Numbered from the stretch's first letter, positions 54,773 to 62,995 are shown. The stretch is DNA of 64,000 bases from Deltaproteobacteria bacterium IMCC39146 (GCA_030005635.1 JARUHP010000016.1:31319-95318), one strand, 5' to 3'. The notes: generated by a model from the sequence alone, not told the origin. Program-made: numbers and translations.

Positions 54773-54973
54773 TTGACTCGGCTGATTAAGGTTGAAATGA
54801 ATGATGGAACCTTGTGCCGAATGGCACCAAGGGCTTTGGATATGTTTCTTGCTAGAGATGAAGTCTCTCGATTCAAGCGCTCTGATGGTTGGGCTGTCGT
54901 CGGAGTGGACCATTTGAGAGTCCCAAAGAAGAGACATTCTTTTGATGGTGTTGAGCGAAGGTTGGCCGCTTGA
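54773..54973 (+). CDS. Small GSU3473-like protein
   Basis: A 66-residue protein. VEMNDGTLCRMAPRALDMFLARDEVSRFKRSDGWAVVGVDHLR fits the small GSU3473 family of Geobacter relatives, with the RSDGW signature. The TTG start follows GAGGGGGG. Function unknown. Confidence 0.75.
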   Translation: MTRLIKVEMNDGTLCRMAPRALDMFLARDEVSRFKRSDGWAVVGVDHLRVPKKRHSFDGVERRLAA

Positions 54974-55107
54974 GTTAATCGCCCTCTAAAGATAGAGTGC
55001 TTTATGGTCGTTTCCTGGAAAGGTTGCGGCTTTTTTTCATTTTTGACACAGCTCAAAACGCACCAACCGGGGTGGCTGGGCTTGGTGGTAGAGCTTAAAG
55101 ACTTAGA

Positions 55108-55617
55108 CTAAACCGGAGTAGACACAAAAGAACAACCCATAACCAGATCGTTTTGCCAAACCGGTTTGACGACTTCTTTGGGGAGGGGAAATGGGATAGC
55201 CCCTACAGAGTAACCGAGGATTTTGAGTAGACTCTTCTCCGAACAGAGATCAAGTTCTTTAGGCTGGACGTTCAGCTCGAGTCGAAGACCCCCTTCGCTT
55301 ATATCAACAATCCACGCACTAAAAGTCTTTTTGGTGCCAAGCATTTGAAGCATGCAAGCGCCATTTTTGATTTTGTACCGTTCAAACTTTCGAGTACTGT
55401 CGGTCTTCATTTTCTTGTGCGTCCCAACACGATAGCCATTGGGAGCAAGGTCCTCAGGTGCCTCTCTACAAAAATCAGTGTTGCTTTTTAAGCGTCGACA
55501 AAGTGTGTGCAAAGTCCCTTCACAATAACTTTCCACCAGCAAACGAGATTGTCTATCGCTCGACCTGTATCGATAAGTTCTGTAATAGCTACAGTCATTA
55601 GAATGTTCGCAGGACAT
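55108..55617 (-). CDS. PilZ-domain protein with a Cys-rich amino segment
   Basis: A 169-residue protein with a PilZ domain (about 70-165): RKFERYKIK carries the arginine-type c-di-GMP motif in altered form, and DISEGGLRLEL is the D/N-x-S-x-x-G motif. The amino part has several Cys (MSCEHSNDCSYYRTYRYR, ESYCEGTLHTLCRRL, DFCREAPEDLAPNGYRVG), suggesting a metal or redox module. The ATG with AGGTGG upstream is chosen. It probably reports c-di-GMP to a motility or surface target. Confidence 0.82.
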   Translation of the reverse strand: MSCEHSNDCSYYRTYRYRSSDRQSRLLVESYCEGTLHTLCRRLKSNTDFCREAPEDLAPNGYRVGTHKKMKTDSTRKFERYKIKNGACMLQMLGTKKTFSAWIVDISEGGLRLELNVQPKELDLCSEKSLLKILGYSVGAIPFPLPKEVVKPVWQNDLVMGCSFVSTPV

Positions 55618-56055
55618 GATTCCACCTAAAACCAAAGTCGGATTACTATAATTAGCAACCCGGTAATCTCAAAAAAGAGATTTGCCATTTCTTCCGAACC
55701 TGACTCACGCTAGGTACCGACAGTAGGCATAGACATGGCAACTTACAAAATATGTAGTAGCATTCACAAGCAAATAATCTTTAATTATCAAGGGCTAACG
55801 AGGGTGAGGTGCTCATTTTCGGGAGCTCTTCTTCTCCTCCTACATTGATTGGGATGTGTGGAATTTGCAAAAACGCCCCAGCGACGTCCCTGAGACAAAA
55901 TCCCGCCCTGGAGCACACAAATGCAACATTCCTGAGACATAAAATTGTAACTAAGAGATGTGATTCAGACCAGAATAGGACCGGAGAAGAAAAAGAAAGA
56001 GCGACCCCGGGAAGGTCGCTCTCGTATAACTACTCGTTTCTGTATTATTTGTGAT
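55618..56055. other. Gap upstream of the PilZ gene containing block R5
   Basis: No supportable gene. It holds the promoter of the PilZ gene and repeat block R5, which also supplies the terminator of the cytochrome gene that follows. Confidence 0.55.
55872..56036 (-). repeat. Repeat block R5 (A segment, boxes, terminator; no tRNA half)
   Basis: A segment CGTCCCTGAGACAAAATCCC, then CAGAATAGGACCGGAGAAG, then the perfect 9-bp hairpin AGAGCGACC / GGTCGCTCT (55998-56022) ending the minus-strand cytochrome gene 33 bases away. The tRNA half present in R6, R7, R8 and R10 is missing here, apparently deleted. Confidence 0.85.
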
Positions 56056-56322
56056 TTATGGCTTGTAAGTCTTGCTCAGGTAATCTACAAGAATTTGCTT
56101 TTCTTCCTCTGCCAATCTCGCTCCTTTTCCCATCATGCGGGATACAGTTGCTTCCCATTGCTCTGCAGTCTTCTGTTTAGATTTTGGTCTTGCAGAAGGA
56201 TGACAAACAGAGCAGCGCTCCTCAAGTAGTGCTGCGCCGTCTGCCTGCGCCAAAGCTTCTGTTATGATGAGAGTGGATAACACGAAGCCAAGTGCCAAGC
56301 CGAGTAATAATGCTTTTTTCAT
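56056..56322 (-). CDS. Small monoheme c-type cytochrome
   Basis: An 88-residue exported protein. Signal peptide ends near EALAQ, and one CSVCH heme motif follows with KTAEQWEATVSRMMGKGARLAEEEKQILVDYLSKTY, similar to heme domains of small cytochromes c in delta-proteobacteria. The Met in SRMMGKG may be the second heme ligand. It ends against block R5. Confidence 0.85.
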   Translation of the reverse strand: MKKALLLGLALGFVLSTLIITEALAQADGAALLEERCSVCHPSARPKSKQKTAEQWEATVSRMMGKGARLAEEEKQILVDYLSKTYKP

Positions 56323-56579
56323 AGTTGGTCTTCCTTTCTTTGTGGTTTGCTCTCGATCTCTCGCAATCAAAAAAGCCAAGTATTACTATAAAACATGCTC
56401 ACTAGAAATCAATTCATTCGCTGTCAAAATGAGACTATAAACGAGTCATGCTTGAAGGTTTTTAGCGAACCAACCCGACCACCACACAAACGTGCTGACA
56501 TTCAAAAAAATGCTAGACTTATAAGCTTAACCCTATTGAATCGTCTGTATCTAACAACAAAGGTCATGGGAGACAGATA

Positions 56580-57200
56580 ATGAGACAACGAAGCCCACTG
56601 CTCATCCTCACTTTGATCATCATATTCTCAGGAGCACATAGCGCCATGGCTATCGAAGAGGCCCCATACGAAGTCGTTAGAGTCGAAGGCGCTTTTGAAA
56701 CGCGCGATTATGCTTCCTATATACTCGCCGAGACTTTTGTTGAAGGAAGCTTTGAAGACGCTGGTAGTAGCGCATTCCAACGCCTGTTTCGATACATCTC
56801 CGGGGACAATCGGGCGCAAACAAAAATCGCCATGACTGCGCCGGTTTCCCAGCAGTCAGGAGAGAAGATTGATATGACTGCTCCGGTTGGACAACAAAAG
56901 TCCGGAAATCAGTGGGTGGTCAGCTTTACGATGCCTGCATCCTACAATATGGGAAACCTCCCTGTTCCTGACAATCCTCTGGTGACGCTGCGGCAAGTTC
57001 CCGCCAGGCGTATGGCTACAATTCGCTACTCTGGCTTCTGGAGTGAAAAGGACTATCAGAAGAACAAGTTAAAGTTGGATCTCTGGATTCAAAAAGAAGG
57101 CCTGATGGTTAGCGGGGTGCCCCTCTGGGCACGTTACAATGCACCATTTGTCCCTTGGTTTATGCGTCGGAATGAAATTCTTGTCCCGGTCTCTAAATAA
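56580..57200 (+). CDS. SOUL-family heme-binding protein
   Basis: A 206-residue exported SOUL/HEBP-type protein with a signal peptide ending near SAMAI. YEVVRVEGAFETRDYASYILAET and the paired KIAMTAPV and KIDMTAPV motifs are diagnostic, with AIRYSGFWSEKDY-like GFWSEKDY later. The family binds heme or related tetrapyrroles. It sits between the cytochrome c gene and the BLUF gene in the repeat island, pointing the opposite way. Confidence 0.9.
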   Translation: MRQRSPLLILTLIIIFSGAHSAMAIEEAPYEVVRVEGAFETRDYASYILAETFVEGSFEDAGSSAFQRLFRYISGDNRAQTKIAMTAPVSQQSGEKIDMTAPVGQQKSGNQWVVSFTMPASYNMGNLPVPDNPLVTLRQVPARRMATIRYSGFWSEKDYQKNKLKLDLWIQKEGLMVSGVPLWARYNAPFVPWFMRRNEILVPVSK

Positions 57201-57272
57201 AATGCATTTCATGTTTTGTAATAATGAGCTGTTTGTCTAAGCTTGAGTGGTGAGCGTTCACAGTTTCGGATC

Positions 57273-57430
57273 AGAGAGGCCCCGGTGACAAACCCCGCCC
57301 CGGAACACAAAAAGAAAAGAGTGACCCCTTCGCAGCCTGTCGGACTGTCAATGAACTGGCTGCTTAGAAGGTCGCTCTATGTAAATACTGGCCGGGAAAG
57401 CTGGAGTCGAACCAGCGAACCCCTGCTCTC
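57273..57430 (-). repeat. Repeat block R6 with element fragment in its terminator loop
   Basis: A segment GGCCCCGGTGACAAACCCCG, boxes, then terminator arms GAGTGACC and GGTCGCTC. A 34-bp fragment of the MITE-like element (CAGCCTGTCGGACTgtcaat to GGCTGC) sits between the arms. The tRNA half (57389-57430) ends TGGCCGGGAAA with a T arm GCTGG/CCAGC that differs from the other copies yet pairs perfectly. Confidence 0.85.
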
Positions 57431-57867
57431 TACTCCTTAGTCGTGAGGTCCAGAAGTTCCGCCCAGGCTGCTGCTGCCAGAGCCTCAGTCAAATTCTCAA
57501 TAATTGCCGACTGTGCTTGAACTGCATCTATAATCGCTCTCACCGGCTGCAATCTCTCTGATGTGCTTGTGTCCAGATTAATCTCCTTCATGTTCCAGTC
57601 CGGAAATAACCTTTTTAAGTCTCCGATCTGGATTCCAAGGGTGATTATCTTTTCATGACGGGGGTCCTTAAGAATATTTGTAAAAAGCCTGTCGATATTC
57701 TCTTCCGGGCCTTCTATTATCTGAAAAAACACATCCCCTTTTGCCATCAAGACCCCGGTTATCTCATCTTCCGCATTTTTCTTTGTCGCCTGCCTTGCTA
57801 TGTCCTCAATTTCGTCATCAGACAGATCCTGTGCAAAACTGCTTATATAATGAATCCGCTTAAGCAT
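57430..57867 (-). CDS. BLUF blue-light sensor protein
   Basis: A 145-residue protein with a BLUF domain (about 1-95). The flavin-switch residues are Y7, N31 and Q49, and a W/M pair (W91, M93) fits the known beta-5 position. The carboxy part (about 100-145) is helical and could pass the light signal on. BLUF domains bind FAD and sense blue light. The TAG stop is at the start of the tRNA half of block R6, so the gene ends exactly at the repeat. Partner unknown. Confidence 0.9.
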   Translation of the reverse strand: MLKRIHYISSFAQDLSDDEIEDIARQATKKNAEDEITGVLMAKGDVFFQIIEGPEENIDRLFTNILKDPRHEKIITLGIQIGDLKRLFPDWNMKEINLDTSTSERLQPVRAIIDAVQAQSAIIENLTEALAAAAWAELLDLTTKE

Positions 57868-58103
57868 TGTTTCCTCCTTAAGGTAGGTATTAACGAACTA
57901 ACCTCATCTGGACCAACTAAGTCCTGTCTCGTGCTGCGAAGTAAGTACCTGACACGTATGGTTTCTTACGAGAAAATTTGCTGTTTTTGCGGCCGCTGTC
58001 CAGTAGAATAAAGAATGTTTTGGAGTAAAAATCTCATATACACCCTTGATTTTATTTAAACACCCCCAATTGGAAACGCAAGGGAATGTGCGAATTTAGG
58101 TGA

Positions 58104-58300
58104 AGCTGCCCCGGAGACAAAACCAGGGACCGGAGAGAGGGACCCTGGTCCCTATGCGTTCCAAATTGACGTGAAATTTCGACGTCTGGGCCAGAATAGG
58201 GCCGGAGGACAAAAAAACAAGGAGCGACCGCGGTAAGGTCGCTCCTTGTTAATACTGGTCGGGATGACAAGATTTGAACTTGCGACACCCTGCTCCCAAG
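58104..58300 (-). repeat. Repeat block R7 (well preserved)
   Basis: A segment TGCCCCGGAGACAAAACC, a GGGCCAGAATAGGGCCGGAG box pair, the hairpin GGAGCGACC / GGTCGCTCC (58220-58246), then tRNA half TGGTCGGGATGACAAGATTT to TGCTCCCAAG (58256-58299). An extra inverted repeat ACCAGGG / CCCTGGT lies inside. Follows the minus-strand lipoprotein gene. Confidence 0.9.
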
Positions 58301-58335
58301 CAGGTGCACGAGCAGATAGTTGAATTATATTAAGG

Positions 58336-58728
58336 TCAATTAAATCTGTTTGTCTCCAACATAGGAGCGAAGTTTTCTAGCCTGCCATAGGCTTCTATTT
58401 GTAGGTGCTCTTTGTTGACGCTGACAATCTTAGCTTTCGTCCCATTCTTTAATATTAGAAATGGCCTTTCTTTATCCAAATATATTTTTCCCTCAATGGC
58501 CCCAAACTCTGGAGCTAAAACAACTTTGATTAAGCCGTTGTCTCTGATTTTTAAAACTTTGATCCACTTGGTTTTTGGCACTGCCCACTCACCAATATAT
58601 GGTGCTGAAGAATCGGCGTGTGTTGCTTTTTCAAGGTGTTGATTATTCGCGTAATCATTTTGAAGTTGATTGAACGAGCAACCGAAAAGTATTGCAGGGC
58701 AGAAAAGGAGGGCTGTAAAGTATTTCAT
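58336..58728 (-). CDS. Small lipoprotein, hypothetical
   Basis: A 130-residue exported protein with a lipobox ILFGC after a short signal peptide, then a beta-rich body (KVLKIRDNGLIKVVLAPEFGAIEGKIYLDKERPFLIL, KAKIVSVNKEHLQIEAYGRLENF). The ATG at 58728 follows GAGGTG. No family recognised. It sits 40 bases from block R7. Confidence 0.65.
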   Translation of the reverse strand: MKYFTALLFCPAILFGCSFNQLQNDYANNQHLEKATHADSSAPYIGEWAVPKTKWIKVLKIRDNGLIKVVLAPEFGAIEGKIYLDKERPFLILKNGTKAKIVSVNKEHLQIEAYGRLENFAPMLETNRFN

Positions 58729-59132
58729 GGACACCTCAGGATATAATGGCTAAATATTACTAAAATAGTAACATTTAAAATGGGAAATGCCAGAAAAAAA
58801 ACAACTGGGGTGGCTGAGGCGTGGGGTGTCGTGCTATCTGAGTGTCCTTAGATGATGTAAGAACACGTTACGAGAGGATATTTGACGACCGGTTTTGGAG
58901 GGTTGGCTGTTTACTCTTTGACTAATTTCTTGATGCAAAGATCATCTAATCTTTTGCCGTAGCGACGGGCATGTACGGTTTGTGTGGCTTTCTGAGAGGC
59001 CAATCGAAAAGACTTGTCCAGGGCCGATCCTGAGGTCAAAATTTTGGGTGGGTAGAGGAGGCAGTTTTGAGTGGGCATGGAAAAGCCCCAACCGGGGTGG
59101 CTGGGGCTATCTAGGTTGGTGACTAAATAAGA
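58729..59132. other. Gap with type II repeat and HemG terminator
   Basis: No supportable gene. The second half holds the type II repeat and hairpin described at 59015-59112. Confidence 0.5.
59015..59112. repeat. Type II repeat and terminator after the flavodoxin gene
   Basis: GTCCAGGGCCGATCCTGAGG, the reverse complement of a GGACCGGA-type box pair, followed by AGCCCCA / TGGGGCT hairpin with TTTT in the minus reading. The same pairing recurs at 62214-62305 and, in part, at 62940-62995. Confidence 0.7.
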
Positions 59133-59690
59133 TCACATTGCTGATATTTTGTTGCCAAACTTCTCAACTTGAGCCCAGTCAGTGTATTCGATCACAGCAT
59201 TGCCCTCTGTAGGCCCCTTGGTCATCCACATGATCATCTGAATCATGACGCGATCGATGAATCGGTAGCTTGGATAGTCAATCTTCCCTGCTATGACCTC
59301 CAGATGTTTTGGTTCCCAGGATAAGCGTTTGAGAAATTTTTGCAAATAGGGGTTGCTCTCGGGGTCCTTCTTTTCGGGTTTACGTGCAACCACATTGACT
59401 GAGAAAAAGGCATTAGGTCTTGCTTCCAAACTTTCTCGGTTGCTCTCAATAAAATCAAAAATCAATGAACTGTGTTTGCCATAGCGAACGCTCGCACCAA
59501 TGACAACTTTATCGAAGTCAGAAATGTCAATGGTGGCAACCTCTTCAATGGCAAGAATCTTCACTTTATGACGGTCTTGTTCGATAACCTTTTTAAGCTG
59601 TAGAGATATTTTTTTAGTGTGTCCATCTGTGGATGAGTAGATTAAAAGGATGTTTGCGGTTGCAGTGTTTGGCTGAGTAGTGGCTTCCAT
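59133..59690 (-). CDS. HemG-type protoporphyrinogen oxidase/flavodoxin
   Basis: A 185-residue flavodoxin-fold protein. NILLIYSSTDGHTKKI binds FMN, and VVIGASVRYGKHSSLIFDFIESNRE and YPSYRFIDRVMIQMIMWMTKGPT fit the HemG family of menaquinone-dependent protoporphyrinogen IX dehydrogenase. HemG catalyses the last-but-one heme step. No other heme-biosynthesis gene is visible, so it may be an accessory copy. The ATG is taken as start although its ribosome site is weak. Confidence 0.85.
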   Translation of the reverse strand: MEATTQPNTATANILLIYSSTDGHTKKISLQLKKVIEQDRHKVKILAIEEVATIDISDFDKVVIGASVRYGKHSSLIFDFIESNRESLEARPNAFFSVNVVARKPEKKDPESNPYLQKFLKRLSWEPKHLEVIAGKIDYPSYRFIDRVMIQMIMWMTKGPTEGNAVIEYTDWAQVEKFGNKISAM

Positions 59691-60295
59691 GTTGTCACCA
59701 TTGGCTTATTGATGGTTATGTTACAAGGCGATCGGAATATTGTTTCCTTAACAGTTACATCATACAGAGTTGGAATGTGATTGGTCAATCCAGGGCCAAG
59801 ATATCCTGTAAGTCCTCTCAAAACGCCCCAGAGACAAAACCCCGCCCCGGAAGACTCAAACGCTACATTCCTGGAACCCCCAAACTTTCAGTTGGACAGT
59901 ATGCTAGGACCGGAATAGGCCCGGAGAACAAAAAGAAAGAGCAACCCCGGAAAGGTCGCTGTCATATAAATACTGGACAGGATGGCAAGATTTGAACTTG
60001 CGCCCCCTGCTCCCGAAGCGAGCCACTCGGCTACGCTCTCGTTCCTCTGTGCGCTCACGTCCCAGAGAGTCCTTCATCCAAGGACGTTTCTTAGAGGACG
60101 TGCAGCGGAAGTACTTTCTAAAATATACAATTGGCAGTATGGCCAACTTGGCGTGGCCCGAGACGCTATACAAAAAAACCCCACTTTCCAGGAGGGGGAG
60201 AGTGGGGCAACTGGTTCTATGCGTTTTGCTTTAGGAGGTAGAAATGAAGAACTTACGATCTGTTAGTTCATATCTTACCCTTTTGGTCAGGTACG
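59691..60295. other. Gap holding block R8 and the upstream part of a small gene
   Basis: No gene supported besides the repeat. The segment 60021-60295 upstream of the tRNA half shows nothing I can name. Confidence 0.5.
59822..60020 (-). repeat. Repeat block R8 (well preserved)
   Basis: A segment CGCCCCAGAGACAAAACCCC, box pair TAGGACCGGAATAGGCCCGG, hairpin GAGCaACC / GGTCGCTg, tRNA half (59974-60018) ending TGGACAGGATGGCAAGATTT with the T arm GCAAG/CTTGC fully paired. Beyond it the 5' tRNA half is not a clean match. Confidence 0.85.
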
Positions 60296-60544
60296 TCAAG
60301 GGGAAAAATGAATTAATATAGTTTTCCCTTTTCTATTGCAGAAAGCGTGCTTAGAAAGTCTCTCAGTGAAGCTGTCTATCTCGTGCAGTTCTGAGAAGTC
60401 ATCATCAGCCTGCATGACAATGATGTGTCCGTGTTCTTCCGGTATGTAGCCGTTACCCATGAACTGAATGGACCGTATGATGGACAGCTCGGGGTTTGTG
60501 CCTCGTAGTGATAGGGATTGTTGTATGGTTGTGAGTCTGATCAT
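60296..60544 (-). CDS. Small hypothetical protein
   Basis: An 82-residue protein with a strong AGGAGG ribosome site seven bases before its ATG. MRLTTIQQSL-type start is followed by IIRSIQFMGNGYIPEEHGHIIVMQADDDFSELHEI and FCNRKGKTILIHFSP. No family recognised. Located between R8 and the recombinase. Confidence 0.6.
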   Translation of the reverse strand: MIRLTTIQQSLSLRGTNPELSIIRSIQFMGNGYIPEEHGHIIVMQADDDFSELHEIDSFTERLSKHAFCNRKGKTILIHFSP

Positions 60545-60669
60545 GTGACCTCCTGGAAAAAGAAAAGGCCCACCGGAAAGGGTGTGCCGTATTGATAGGT
60601 GCTTTTACTTCTGTTGATTCTGAGCTATCGTTATCGAGTAAATTGCAGGCGACTCGAAAGGAACCTATT

Positions 60670-60921
60670 ATGGAAGAAGAATACGAAGTGAAATACTCCC
60701 CGCTCTGCCAGGATGTTGAGAGTGACGGCAAAAAAGTCGAAGTCATGATTTACGAGGATGGAGACGGTGGCTGGATTCTTGAAGTTGTCGATGCACACGG
60801 CGGCTCAACGGTTTGGGGTGACCCTCTCGAGTCTGATCAAAAGGCGTGGGCTGAGGTCATGCAGTGCATCAAGGATGAGGGGATTGATTCTTTGATAGGA
60901 GAGCCTTCTTCGCTGCACTAG
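60670..60921 (+). CDS. Small hypothetical protein overlapping the recombinase end
   Basis: An 83-residue protein from an ATG with AAGGA upstream. Acidic (EEEYEVKYSPL, DGDGGWILEVVDAHGGSTVWGDPLESDQKAWAEV) and possibly a small adaptor or anti-factor; no family recognised. Its stop TAG lies in a CTAG that is also the stop of the convergent recombinase gene. The longer upstream frame adds residues with no support. Confidence 0.6.
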   Translation: MEEEYEVKYSPLCQDVESDGKKVEVMIYEDGDGGWILEVVDAHGGSTVWGDPLESDQKAWAEVMQCIKDEGIDSLIGEPSSLH

Positions 60922-62111
60922 CCACAAATAGCCCCATCAATCACTCTTGACATACTGTCCGTGGCTGTCTGCAAGCTATCATCAGCCATATGGGCATACC
61001 TCTGCGTCATGGAGACGTCGCTGTGCCCGAGCAACTTGCTGACATCATAGAGACTTGCACCACCCTGTAGAGCCAGAGTTGCAAAGCTGTGCCTCAGATC
61101 ATGCACTCTCAGGCCACTAACCCCAGCAGCATCACAAGCTTTTCCAAAGGGTGTCCTTAAGTCATATATGTATGGCTTCTTAGTCCCTTTTTTAGTGGGG
61201 AACAGATAGTCACTCTCCTCGGTACGTGGTGAATCGTCCTTGCTCTTCATCAGCTCTTTGATTACGGCCATAGCCCGATCATTGAGAATGATCGAACGAG
61301 ACTTACCGTTCTTTGTGTCGGGTAGGAACAGCCTCTTCTCATTCAGTTTCAGTTGTTCGTATCGTAATGATGTGATCTTCCCACGTCTACCACCTGTGAA
61401 CAGCAGTAGTTTGATGGCGGCCTTTGATAGACCGTCTTCCAGTTCATCGAGAGCCTTCAGGAACCTAGGCAACTCTTCTTTTGTCAGATAGCGTTCCCTG
61501 TGTGGCTTCTCCTTGAACCGATCTAGGGAAGTTGCCGGTGACTTTTCCAGCAACCCCCATTTGACGGCCAGGTTAAACATCCTCTTTAGAAGGGTCGCGT
61601 AGTGATTGGCCGTTGTACTGCTGGTCCTCTCTTTCTGTTGTGTCAGGAACGTTGATATGCCCCGAGCCGTGATTGATGACAAACGATAGTCACCGAACGC
61701 TGAAATGATTTGCCGATCCAGTTTGTATTGATCCTCCTTCCATGTCTTTTTGTGTTGTATTGCATGAGGCAGGTAGAGCTCATTGCAGAACTTCCTGAAT
61801 GTCCAGTTATTGGTCCTTTGCTCTCGTTGACCGCGGGGGTCAATGTCTCTGGCCAACAGTGATTTGTGCTCGTGTACTTTCTGTCTCGCGTCTTGGACGG
61901 TTACGTAGGGAAACTCACCGATGGTCAAGCATTTCTTGCGACCCATGTATCTGTACCTATGTTGGAAAAACTTGCGTCCTCCTTTACTGACTCTTAGCTT
62001 CAGACCAATGCACTCGGCATCGGAGTATTCTGCTTCACGGCTTTTGCTGTCGGGGTCATGGGGTGAAATGGCTTCGATGGATCTCTTGGTGAACGGGAAT
62101 CGTTTGGATAT
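60918..62111 (-). CDS. int: Tyrosine recombinase (integrase) with candidate AUA start
   Basis: A tyrosine recombinase. An arm-binding DUF4102-type domain leads to a SAM-like core-binding domain (about 105-190 from this start) and the catalytic domain. Catalytic residues are R in FTGGRRGK, K in TKNGKS, H and R in VHDLRHSFA, H in LLGHSDV and the nucleophile Y in QRYAH. The best start is ATA at 62111: AAAGGAGG lies six bases upstream, ATG codons appear only much later, and the upstream residues are not domain-like. AUA is a rare start, so this is tentative; a lost ATG is possible. It lies inside the tRNA-half island and is the obvious candidate to mobilise it. Confidence 0.87.
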   Translation of the reverse strand: MSKRFPFTKRSIEAISPHDPDSKSREAEYSDAECIGLKLRVSKGGRKFFQHRYRYMGRKKCLTIGEFPYVTVQDARQKVHEHKSLLARDIDPRGQREQRTNNWTFRKFCNELYLPHAIQHKKTWKEDQYKLDRQIISAFGDYRLSSITARGISTFLTQQKERTSSTTANHYATLLKRMFNLAVKWGLLEKSPATSLDRFKEKPHRERYLTKEELPRFLKALDELEDGLSKAAIKLLLFTGGRRGKITSLRYEQLKLNEKRLFLPDTKNGKSRSIILNDRAMAVIKELMKSKDDSPRTEESDYLFPTKKGTKKPYIYDLRTPFGKACDAAGVSGLRVHDLRHSFATLALQGGASLYDVSKLLGHSDVSMTQRYAHMADDSLQTATDSMSRVIDGAICG

Positions 62112-62213
62112 AGTGGTCCTCCTTTGGTTGAAAAATTGGCACACAGAATTGAGTATTCTTTGGGCTATTGACGGGGAAGTTCTGTTTTGTTGGGATTCTG
62201 GAAAGCTGGTTGA

Positions 62214-62305
62214 AGTGTCCGGTCCTATTCCGGTCCTGAGGTGAAAATTTGTGGGGGGGAGGGGAGGCAGAAACAAAAAAGCCCAACCGGGGATGGTTGG
62301 GGCTG
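62214..62305. repeat. Type II repeat and terminator upstream of recombinase
   Basis: GGTCCTATTCCGGTCCTGAGG carries an inverted GGACCGGAATAGGACCGGA box pair, and AGCCCcAACC / GGTTGGGCT with a T run in the minus reading ends the zinc-ribbon-like gene. These boxes lie just upstream of the recombinase, where an autoregulatory or arm-type site would fit. Confidence 0.72.
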
Positions 62306-62345
62306 AGTTTCTAAAGCATCAAAAATAGATTGAGTAAGTTCTCCG

Positions 62346-62720
62346 CTACTCACCTAAAACCTGTTTTCTCATTTTTAGCCTAATGTTATTCAAGATGGCA
62401 CTGTTCGAAACTCCCCTTGATTTCATTTCCTCTTTAAGCCATGACAGTAATTGCCAAACAGTATCCTTTTCAAGTGAGTTAAGATTTGTTGTCAAAGTGT
62501 TAGAACAGAATTTACATTTCCAATAAGCAAGGAATCCCAAGGGCCTTTGGGGATGCCAATCATTGATTACTGCATCATTTGAAACTGGTGCACCAAGAGG
62601 ATAAGTTTTTTGTAGATATTCTTTGTACGTGTAAAAACGATGTTTACAGCTAGTGCAATCCTTGGGAAAATTCCTTTCTACAGCAGTCAGTATGGTTTTA
62701 AGGACTTGTTCTTCTGTCAT
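62346..62720 (-). CDS. Zinc-ribbon-like hypothetical protein
   Basis: A 124-residue protein with CTSC near residue 22 and CKFC near residue 68, a probable zinc ribbon. The rest is helical. No family recognised; the placement beside the recombinase suggests a mobile-element accessory protein. The terminator lies 40 bases downstream. Confidence 0.6.
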   Translation of the reverse strand: MTEEQVLKTILTAVERNFPKDCTSCKHRFYTYKEYLQKTYPLGAPVSNDAVINDWHPQRPLGFLAYWKCKFCSNTLTTNLNSLEKDTVWQLLSWLKEEMKSRGVSNSAILNNIRLKMRKQVLGE

Positions 62721-62939
62721 GGGAAATTTTTTAACCCTCTATGAAGAAACTTTATAAGAGCGACGGTTTCTATGGTTTTTCCTTAGGCGTAGAACGCGAA
62801 GAAGTTCATTCTGTTGGTTTAAATCATACTAAAATGGTCAGATATATCAATAGGAAAATATTGATACACAGCTTTGGGTATTCTTTGGGTTGCGAACTGG
62901 GATGGATTCAGTTGTTTAGTGGCGTTGTGTGAGGTCAGT

Positions 62940-62995
62940 GGGGATGTCTGGTCCAGGTCCGGTCCTGAGGTGAAAATTGGGGGAGGTCGGGGTGA
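62940..62995. repeat. Type II repeat, third copy
   Basis: GTCCAGGTCCGGTCCTGAGG followed by TGAAAATTGGGGGAGG, matching the copies at 59015 and 62214. Just upstream of the Cys-rich receiver gene. Confidence 0.68.

Noticed and set aside
54721..55056. Minus-strand frame opposite the GSU3473-like gene
   Set aside because: Shadow of the small gene on the plus strand.
59974..60080. Complete tRNA-Pro gene at block R8
   Set aside because: The sequence upstream of the anticodon does not form the required acceptor, D and anticodon stems at normal spacing; only a weak resemblance of the 5' half.
62741..62932. Plus-strand frame of 63 codons
   Set aside because: No Shine-Dalgarno and no recognisable features; left out.
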